Assembly (NCBI GenBank): GCA_040753075.1
Contig: JBFMHA010000007.1
Location: 23,187 to 87,186 of the forward strand
Direction of reading: 5' to 3'
DNA length: 64,000 nucleotides
DNA from: UBA6814 sp040753075
GTDB taxonomy: Bacteria > Desulfobacterota > Desulfovibrionia > Desulfovibrionales > Desulfovibrionaceae
A model generated the notes under the pieces. It did no database searches, had not been told where the DNA came from, and saw nothing but the letters and a program-made list of their open reading frames with translations. Positions 58,285-64,000 of this stretch are shown in pieces. Position numbers and translations under genes: made by a program. Position 1 is the first letter of the stretch, and each line of letters opens with the position of its first letter.

Positions 58285-59118
58285 ATGCTGCGACATACCT
58301 TCCTCCATCTGCCGGGCGTCGGGGCGGCCACGGAGAAGAAGCTCTGGAAGGCCGGGGTGCGCACCTGGGACGAGGCCCGGGAGCGCATGGCCGGGCTCCT
58401 GAGCCCGGGCCGGGCCAACCTGGCCGCGCCCCTGCTCGCCGAGTCCGCCGCGGCCCTGGCCGAGGGCGACGCCCGCTGGTTCCAGGACCGTCTGCCCTCC
58501 GAGGAATGCTGGCGGGTGTACCCCGACTTCCGGGGCCGGGCCGCGTTCCTGGACATCGAGACCACCGGCCTGAACCACGGGGACTGCATCACCACGGCCT
58601 GCATCTGGGACGGCGAGGAGTTGCGCGCCTACGTGCGCGGCGACAACCTGGGCCGCCTGGCCGACGACCTCATGGGCTACGACCTGCTGGTGTCCTACAA
58701 CGGCCGCACCTTCGACGCGCCCTTCATCGAGGCCGAGTTCGACGTGCGCTTCCCCCAGGCCCACCTGGACCTGCGCTATCCCCTCAAGAAGGTGGGCCTG
58801 TCCGGCGGCCTCAAGCGCATCGAGCAGGCCCTGGGCATCGGCCGCGGCGACGTGACCGGCATGGACGGGTATTTCGCGGTGCTGCTCTGGAAGGAGTACG
58901 AGGACTCGGGCGACCCCCGGGTCCTGGAGACGCTCCTGGCCTACAACGCGGCCGACGCCGCCAACCTGGAGCGGCTGGCGGTCCACGCGGTCAACGCCCT
59001 GCTCGCCAAGACCCCCTTCGCCGCGGACTGCGCCCTCCCGGTCCCCCGCCCCCCGGACCTGGGCCTCACGGCCCACCAGTCCGCGGTGGAGCGGGTGAGG
59101 AGACGGTTCGGGGTCTAG
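58285..59118 (+). CDS. YprB-like RNase H-fold exonuclease with N-terminal HhH
   Basis: A 277-residue protein. The N-terminus has a helix-hairpin-helix-like DNA contact ('LPGVGAATEKKLWKAGV'), and the rest matches the YprB/DnaQ-like ribonuclease-H fold with 'AAFLDIETTGLN' (first catalytic Asp-x-Glu), 'LVSYNGRTFDAPFIE' and 'YNAADAANLERLA' (last Asp). It probably trims nucleic acid 3' ends, perhaps in repair. It is alone on the plus strand; its stop overlaps the convergent transporter gene by 4 bases. Confidence 0.86.
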   Translation: MLRHTFLHLPGVGAATEKKLWKAGVRTWDEARERMAGLLSPGRANLAAPLLAESAAALAEGDARWFQDRLPSEECWRVYPDFRGRAAFLDIETTGLNHGDCITTACIWDGEELRAYVRGDNLGRLADDLMGYDLLVSYNGRTFDAPFIEAEFDVRFPQAHLDLRYPLKKVGLSGGLKRIEQALGIGRGDVTGMDGYFAVLLWKEYEDSGDPRVLETLLAYNAADAANLERLAVHAVNALLAKTPFAADCALPVPRPPDLGLTAHQSAVERVRRRFGV

Positions 59119-59990
59119 CCCCTCCCCCACACCGCGATCACCGCCGCCCCGGCCAGCATGAGGCCCGTACCGGCCAGGCGGGCGGGGATGTCCTGCTCCC
59201 GGAAGGCGGCCCGGCCCAGGAGCACCCCGAAGAGCCCGTCCATGCGCTTCACCGCCAGCATGTAGGCGGTCTGGGTCATGACCACCGCCCAGGTCCCGCT
59301 GGCCAGGTGGACGAAGTGGATGAGCCCCAGCGCCGCGCCGCGGCCCGGGCGGGCCAGGATGTTGCCCAGCCGCACCCGGCCCAGGGCCGAGAGCAGCAGG
59401 ACGAAGCAGGCGACATACACCGGCGGGAGCCAGGCCAGGTAGCCCAAGGGCGTGGCCGACACCGCGGCCCGCTTGCCGATGACCGCCACCACCGAATACA
59501 GCGCGGCCACCGCCAGGATGCGCCGCGGCCCGGGCTCCCGGAACACGGCCAGGAGCGGGCCCCACACCCCGTGCGCGGCGCGCTCCCGCAGGTTCAGCAC
59601 GTAGGAGCCGGCCGCCAGCAGGAGCACCCCGGCCCCGCCGGCCGGGCTGGGAATCTCGCCCAGGGCCAGGCGGCCGGTGAGCATGGTGAACACCGGAACC
59701 AGGGACAGGTAGGGCAGGGTGAGGGACAGGGGCGAAAGCCGGATGGCCTGGCAGTAGAGGACGTATCCGGCGAAGGAGAAGGGCATGAGCAGAGCGGTGT
59801 CCAGCCAGAAGCCCGCGGGCGGCAGGGGCGGCCGGGCCAGGGCCAGCACCGCCAGGCACAGGGGCAGGGCGAAGACCAGGGGGGTGAGCCCCATCTCCTC
59901 CGGGGTGCGGTCGTCCAGGAGCTTCTTCATGGCCGCGGCCTCGCCCGAGGAGCAGAGGGCCGCGGCCAGGGACAGGGCCAGCCAGTCCAT
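59115..59990 (-). CDS. EamA/DMT family transporter
   Basis: A 291-residue protein with ten predicted membrane helices in two repeats, typical of the drug/metabolite transporter superfamily ('FSFAGYVLYCQAIRLSPLSLTLPYLSLVPVFT' in type in the first repeat, 'TQTAYMLAVKRMDGLFGVLLG' in the second). The substrate is unknown. It starts 1 base after the stop of the DUF457 gene, so the two are cotranscribed. Confidence 0.88.
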   Translation of the reverse strand: MDWLALSLAAALCSSGEAAAMKKLLDDRTPEEMGLTPLVFALPLCLAVLALARPPLPPAGFWLDTALLMPFSFAGYVLYCQAIRLSPLSLTLPYLSLVPVFTMLTGRLALGEIPSPAGGAGVLLLAAGSYVLNLRERAAHGVWGPLLAVFREPGPRRILAVAALYSVVAVIGKRAAVSATPLGYLAWLPPVYVACFVLLLSALGRVRLGNILARPGRGAALGLIHFVHLASGTWAVVMTQTAYMLAVKRMDGLFGVLLGRAAFREQDIPARLAGTGLMLAGAAVIAVWGRG

Positions 59991-59991
59991 G

Positions 59992-60987
59992 TCAGTCGGT
60001 CAGGTGGCCGGCCGAGTTGCCGTTGGCGCCGCGGAACGAGTACTCGGCCAGCCGGCCGTTCCCGTTCAGCCGCGCCCACAGGGTGAAGGGCGGGTCGTAG
60101 CCCGGGAAGAGCCGCCGGCCCAGGGGCGAGGTGGCCGCGAAGCGCAGGTCCTCGAAGGTCATTTCCGTGCTGGGGTTGGCGGGCGACTCCCGCATCACCG
60201 GGTACAGCGCGAACCAGCTCCAGGTGCGGAAGATGGGGGCCTGCTCCCCGAGCCGGGCGAGCAGGGCCGGGTCGGCCTTGCGGTGCGCCTCCAGGGGGAT
60301 GTCCCCGGCCGGGAGCAGGGCGGGCACGCTGGCTGCGGCCAGGGTGTCGCCCTGGTCCACCACCGCCTTCCACCACAGGGGGGCGAGCAGGTCCGGGATG
60401 AGCTCCACCTTCCGGAAGGCCACGCCCGAGGCGGCCAGGCGGTGCTCCAGCTCGGCGGTCACCGCGGCCCGCACCCCCAGGTTGGCCAGGGGGTAGGCCA
60501 GGCACAGGGCCAGGCCCAGCACGGCCAGGGCGCGGCGTTTCTCCTTGCGGAGGAAGGTGAGGGCCAGGAGCGTGAGCAGGGGCAGGGTGAGGAACGGGTC
60601 CACGATGAACAGGGCCGGCAGGTAGAGCCGGGCGTCGGACAGGGGCCAGAGCGCCAGGGTTCCGTAGGTGGTGCACAGGTCCAGGAAGACGTGGAGCAGC
60701 ACCAGGCCGTAGCCCCAGAGGAAGAGCCGGCGGGTCCCGGCCTGCCGCGCCAGGGGGGTGAAGGCCAGGGCCAGGCCCAGGGCCAGGAGCGCGCCGCCGG
60801 GCAGGGAGTGGGTGAAGGCCCGGTGGTCGCGCAGGTACTGCTCGGGTCCCAGGCCCACGAAGGAGTCCACGTCCGGCAGCCAGGCCGCCAGCATGCCGAA
60901 GGCCAGGGCCCGGCGCGGGGACGGGAGGCGGTCGGCCAGCAGGCGGCCGGCCAGCAGGCCGGAGGCGATGTGGGTCACGGGGTCCAT
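59992..60987 (-). CDS. DUF457/YdjM-like membrane-bound metal-dependent hydrolase
   Basis: A 331-residue protein. 'MDPVTHIASGLLAG', 'WLPDVDSF' and 'DHRAFTHSLPGG' are the His/Asp metal-site motifs of the YdjM-like membrane hydrolases, followed by membrane helices to about 175 and a ~150-residue soluble C-terminal region. E. coli YdjM is a LexA-regulated protein of unknown action. It is the first gene of a two-gene run with the EamA transporter. Confidence 0.85.
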   Translation of the reverse strand: MDPVTHIASGLLAGRLLADRLPSPRRALAFGMLAAWLPDVDSFVGLGPEQYLRDHRAFTHSLPGGALLALGLALAFTPLARQAGTRRLFLWGYGLVLLHVFLDLCTTYGTLALWPLSDARLYLPALFIVDPFLTLPLLTLLALTFLRKEKRRALAVLGLALCLAYPLANLGVRAAVTAELEHRLAASGVAFRKVELIPDLLAPLWWKAVVDQGDTLAAASVPALLPAGDIPLEAHRKADPALLARLGEQAPIFRTWSWFALYPVMRESPANPSTEMTFEDLRFAATSPLGRRLFPGYDPPFTLWARLNGNGRLAEYSFRGANGNSAGHLTD

Positions 60988-61077
60988 GGACGTCTTTCCC
61001 CCTGGCCGCGGCCGGTTCCGGGCCGGCGGCCAGTTCCATACTAGTCACCCTCCCGGCGCAAGGCAATGCGGCGCGGG

Positions 61078-61105
61078 TTGCAATCGCGGCCCACTCGGGT
61101 AGACT
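61078..61105 (+). promoter_or_regulatory. Possible promoter of the lemA operon
   Basis: TTGCAA (61078-61083) and TAGACT (61100-61105) are separated by 16 bases in the 214-base gap before lemA; each matches 4 of 6 consensus positions. Transcription would start about 90 bases before the lemA start. No better candidate was found in the gap. Confidence 0.35.
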
Positions 61106-61201
61106 CGCGGCTCCCGGCGTCCCAGGCATTGCCACCGTGACGCCGCGTGCTTAGATGGTGCTGCGCGGGAATGGTCCCGCGCGTCATGCAAGGAGGAACC
61201 C

Positions 61202-61792
61202 ATGCGCTTTCGTCCGTATATCGCGATCCTGCCCCTTCTGGCCCTGCTCCTGGCCCTGCCCGGCTGCGGGTACAACACCATGCAGCAGCAGGAGGAGGCG
61301 GTGTTCCGCGCCTACGCCGACCTGGAGGCGGCCCTGCAGCGCCGGATGGATCTGATCCCCAACCTGGTGGAGACGGTCAAGGCCTACGCCTCCCACGAGA
61401 AGGAGACCCTGACCGCGGTGGTTGAGGCCCGGGCCAAGGCCGGCCAGGTGAAGCTCGATCCGGCCAAGCTGGGCGACCCCCAGGCCCTGGCCTCGTTCCA
61501 GGCGGCCCAGGGCGAGCTGTCCTCGGCCCTGTCCCGGCTCATGGTGGTGGTGGAGCGCTATCCCGACCTCAAGGCCAACCAGAACTTCCTGGATCTGCAG
61601 CACCAGTTGGAGGGCACCGAGAACCGCATCAACGTGGCCCGGCAGCGCTACAACCAGACCGTGGAGACCTTCAACGCCTCCATCCGGGTCTTCCCCAACA
61701 GCCTGACCAACTCGGTGCTCCTGCACCTGGAGCGCAAGGAGTTCTTCAAGGCCGATCCCGCGGCCCAGGCCGCGCCCAAGGTGAAGTTCTGA
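61202..61792 (+). CDS. lemA: LemA family lipoprotein
   Basis: A 196-residue protein with a lipobox LPGC (Cys22) and then the LemA helical body: 'VFRAYADLEAALQRRMDLIPNLVETVKAYA' in type and 'RQRYNQTVETFNASIRVFPNSL' in type near the end. LemA proteins are envelope helical proteins of unclear role, often beside TPM-domain proteins as here. AAGGAGG precedes the start. Its stop overlaps the next start by one base. Confidence 0.94.
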   Translation: MRFRPYIAILPLLALLLALPGCGYNTMQQQEEAVFRAYADLEAALQRRMDLIPNLVETVKAYASHEKETLTAVVEARAKAGQVKLDPAKLGDPQALASFQAAQGELSSALSRLMVVVERYPDLKANQNFLDLQHQLEGTENRINVARQRYNQTVETFNASIRVFPNSLTNSVLLHLERKEFFKADPAAQAAPKVKF

Positions 61793-62709
61793 TGCCGGTG
61801 AGGGAGCCCGGCCGCCGCGCCCTGCCGGCCGCAGCAGGGAGTCCCTGCCCCGGCCGCGCTGGCCTGGCGGCTGCGGGTTCTTTTGAGACATTCCTGGGCT
61901 GGCTGGCCGCTGCCAGCCGGAAGGTCGCATCCGGCCGGTGCTTGCCGTGGCTGGCTGCGACGCCGGCGGTCATGGCGCTTGTCCTGGCCGCGCTGCTGTT
62001 CGCGGCGGCTCCGGTCCTGGCCCTGGACCCGCCCGCGCTGACCGGGCGGGTGAACGACCTGGCGGGCATGATGAGCCCGGAGGCGCGGGCCCGGGTGGAG
62101 GCGGTGCTGGCCGACCTGGAGCGCACCGACACCACCCAGGTGGCGGTGCTGACCGTGCCGTCCCTGGAGGGGGACTCCATCGAGGAGTTCAGCCTCAGGG
62201 TGGCCGAGAAGTGGGGCCTGGGCCAGAAGGGCAGGGACAACGGAGCACTGGTCCTGGTGGCCAAGGCCGACCGCAAGATGCGCATCGAGGTGGGCTACGG
62301 CCTGGAGGGCCGGCTCACGGACCTCCTGGCCGGCCGGATCATCGACAACGTGATGGCCCCCCGCTTCAAGGCCGGGGACTTCGACGGCGGCTTCATCGCC
62401 GCGGCCGAGGCCGTGGCCGGGGCGGCGCGCGGCGAGTTCAAGGCCGAGTCCAAGCGCCGCCGCAGCAGCGGGGGCGGGGGCCTGGGCTTCTTCGCCCTGC
62501 TGGTGGTCTTCGGCGCGCTCTCGGCCATGAGCCGGCTGGGCGGCATGGCCCGGCCCGTGTCCCGCGCCCGCCGGGCGGGGATGGGCACGGGGCCGTTCAT
62601 CATCTTCCCCGGCGGCTTCGGCGGCGGCGGTGGCGGCGGCTTCGGCGGCGGCGGTTTTTCCGGCGGTGGCGGCGGCTTCGGCGGCGGCGGATCCTCGGGA
62701 GGGTGGTAG
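61792..62709 (+). CDS. TPM domain membrane protein (YgcG-like)
   Basis: A 305-residue protein. A signal-like helix lies at about 59-77 (ending 'APVLA'), the TPM domain at about 80-195 ('GRVNDLAGMMSPEARARVE', 'QVAVLTVPSLEGDSIEEFSLRVAEKW' in type, 'IEVGYGLEG'), then a membrane helix and a Gly-rich tail of GGG/F repeats. The 58 residues before the signal helix are unusual; the ATG at 61972 (residue 61) would give a normal signal peptide and may be the true start. It is coupled to lemA. Confidence 0.88.
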   Translation: MPVREPGRRALPAAAGSPCPGRAGLAAAGSFETFLGWLAAASRKVASGRCLPWLAATPAVMALVLAALLFAAAPVLALDPPALTGRVNDLAGMMSPEARARVEAVLADLERTDTTQVAVLTVPSLEGDSIEEFSLRVAEKWGLGQKGRDNGALVLVAKADRKMRIEVGYGLEGRLTDLLAGRIIDNVMAPRFKAGDFDGGFIAAAEAVAGAARGEFKAESKRRRSSGGGGLGFFALLVVFGALSAMSRLGGMARPVSRARRAGMGTGPFIIFPGGFGGGGGGGFGGGGFSGGGGGFGGGGSSGGW

Positions 62710-62710
62710 C

Positions 62711-63349
62711 ATGAAGGACCTGGCCGGATCGTTTTTCTGCGAGGCGGAGCGGAAGCAGGTCGAGGCCTGCGTCCGTCGGGTGGAGAAGAACACCTCGGCG
62801 GAGATCGTTCCGCTCATCGCCCCGTCCTCCTCGGGCTACCCCCGGGCGGCCCTGGCCGCGGCCGTGGCCTGCGGGCTCCTGCTGGCCGCGGCCGCGGGCT
62901 ATTTCCTGGGCGGGCTGGCCGCCTGGGAGTTCGTGGCCCTGTTCGGCATGGGCCTGTTCGTGGGCCAGGGGCTGGCCGGCGCGGTCCCGGTCCTGCGCAA
63001 GCCGTTCCTCTCGCGCAGGGAGATGGCCTTCGAGGTGGACGAGGCCGCGCGCCTGGCCTTCCTGGAGCACGAACTGTTCGCCACCCGGGACCGCACCGGC
63101 ATCCTCATCTTCGTGTCGGTGTACGAGCGCCGGGTGCGCATCCTGGCCGACGCCGGCATCGCGGCCAAGGTGGGCCAGGAGACCTGGGACGCGGTGGCCG
63201 CGGACCTGGTCGCCGGCATCCGCGCCGGCCGGCGGACCGAGGCCCTGTGCTCGGCCATCGAGCGTTGCGGCAACCTGGTGGCCGAGGCCTTCCCGCTCAA
63301 GCCCGACGACACGGACGAACTGCCCAACCTCATCGTGGAGGGCGACTGA
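62711..63349 (+). CDS. TPM domain membrane protein, second copy
   Basis: A 212-residue protein with two membrane helices near 45-87 and a TPM-like domain after them ('LEHELFATRDRTGILIFVSVYERRVRILADAGI' in type). There is no signal peptide. It starts 1 base after the YgcG-like gene; together with lemA they form the common LemA-TPM-TPM operon. Function is not established; roles in envelope homeostasis are suggested for the family. Confidence 0.85.
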   Translation: MKDLAGSFFCEAERKQVEACVRRVEKNTSAEIVPLIAPSSSGYPRAALAAAVACGLLLAAAAGYFLGGLAAWEFVALFGMGLFVGQGLAGAVPVLRKPFLSRREMAFEVDEAARLAFLEHELFATRDRTGILIFVSVYERRVRILADAGIAAKVGQETWDAVAADLVAGIRAGRRTEALCSAIERCGNLVAEAFPLKPDDTDELPNLIVEGD

Positions 63350-63350
63350 C

Positions 63351-63983
63351 GTGCCGGGCTGCGCCCACATCGACGCGGCCATCTTCGACTACGGCGGGGT
63401 GCTGGCCGAGGAGGGGTTCCGGGAGGGGATGTACGCCATCGCCCGGTCCCGGGGCCTGGATCCGCAGGCGGTGCTGGACGCCGGGGCCGACGCGGCCTGG
63501 GGCACCGGCTGGGTGGTGGGGCAGGCCGACGAGGCGGCCTTCTGGGCCGACCTGGCCCGGCGGTCCGGCGTGGCGGGGGAGCCCGCGGCCCTGCGCCGCG
63601 AGGTCCTGTCCCGGTTCGTGCTGCGCGACTGGATGCCGTCCCTGCTCGACCGGCTGGCCGCCTCCGGGCTCACCCTGGCCGTGCTCTCGGACCAGACCAA
63701 CTGGCTGGACGAACTGGAGGCGCGCGACCGCTTCCTGCACCATTTCGACCTGGTGGTGAACAGCTACCGCTACGGCAAGTCCAAGCGCGAGGCCGCGATC
63801 TTCACCGAAGTCGCGGAGCGGCTGGGCATCGCGCCCGGCCGGGCGCTCTTCATCGACGACACCCCGGGGAACGGGGCCCGGGCCCGGGCCGCGGGCCTGC
63901 GCGCCCACCTGTACCAGGACCGCGCCGGCCTGCTGGCGGTCCTGGCCGAGGCCTGCCCCGGACTGGAGAACCTTCATGCGTAA
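63351..63983 (+). CDS. HAD-superfamily hydrolase
   Basis: A 210-residue haloacid dehalogenase-like hydrolase of the IA subclass. Motif I is 'AIFDYGGVLAEEG', in which the second Asp of D-x-D is Gly, common in this subgroup. A helical cap follows, then 'LAVLSDQTN' (motif II), 'YGKSKREAAIF' (motif III Lys) and 'LFIDDTPGN' (motif IV). The substrate is unknown. The start is GTG at 63351, 1 base after the TPM gene. Confidence 0.88.
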   Translation: MPGCAHIDAAIFDYGGVLAEEGFREGMYAIARSRGLDPQAVLDAGADAAWGTGWVVGQADEAAFWADLARRSGVAGEPAALRREVLSRFVLRDWMPSLLDRLAASGLTLAVLSDQTNWLDELEARDRFLHHFDLVVNSYRYGKSKREAAIFTEVAERLGIAPGRALFIDDTPGNGARARAAGLRAHLYQDRAGLLAVLAEACPGLENLHA

Positions 63984-64000
63984 GCCTTCCGCGTCCTTCT
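63976..64000 (+). CDS. Start of a further gene cut by the window edge
   Basis: An ATG at 63976 overlaps the end of the HAD gene by 8 bases, with GGAG about 7 bases upstream, and remains open to the window end (MRKPSASF). The overlap and spacing match the neighbouring operon style, but only eight codons are visible, so nothing can be said of its product. Confidence 0.4.

Overview
The window is very GC-rich, densely packed DNA with strong third-position GC bias and short or overlapping gene junctions. The gene content (TrmFO, paired PEP-synthase-like proteins, a SulP permease, TRAP uptake, many sensory proteins, AzlCD with a MocR regulator) suggests a Desulfovibrio-like member of the Desulfovibrionaceae. 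That assignment is an inference from gene content only. About 56 protein genes are supported. Neither rRNA nor an intact tRNA was seen.

Layout. Positions 1-71 are the distal end of a type I-E CRISPR array. Next to it, at 181-226, is the 3' half of a tRNA-Met(CAT) gene followed by a terminator; together these look like the right boundary of an integrated island. 284-11343 holds a diguanylate cyclase, a glycosidase-like lipoprotein, NUDIX-trmFO-DUF3795, an orphan peptide-ABC ATPase, and an HD-GYP/chemoreceptor pair with a membrane protein upstream. 11779-24447 is a signalling block: two paralogous ~870-residue proteins with the ATP-grasp and phosphohistidine domains of PEP synthase but an unfamiliar C-terminus, a DUF2721 protein, a SulP permease, three single-domain response regulators, two histidine kinases and a convergent Hsp20. 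24812-30625 holds gmd, an MFS-thiM-thiE group, a short ORF whose stop codon carries a 151-bp MITE-like insertion, and a lytic transglycosylase. 30766-41235 is rich in unassigned membrane and soluble proteins: an NTT-like transporter with HEAT repeats beside a separate cNMP-binding domain, a 595-residue orphan, a sensor-MFS fusion and a 527-residue orphan. 41483-49994 holds an orphan ABC-type binding protein and a TRAP operon with a tartrate/malate-type dehydrogenase, an asparaginase and a group III PLP racemase, divergent from a FadR-type regulator. 50004-64000 holds a class III nucleotide cyclase, a MerR regulator, a YedK-methyltransferase pair, azlCD with a Cys-rich protein and a divergent MocR regulator, a MntA-HepT toxin-antitoxin pair, a YprB-like nuclease, an EamA transporter, a DUF457 protein, LemA with two TPM proteins, and a HAD hydrolase.

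How the genes work together. Signalling dominates: c-di-GMP synthesis and breakdown, cyclic nucleotide synthesis and a cNMP receptor, chemotaxis, and the kinase/regulator/PEP-synthase-like block. That block is the best candidate for an undescribed system. The TRAP operon is best read as uptake and breakdown of a hydroxy- or amino-dicarboxylate under a FadR-type repressor.
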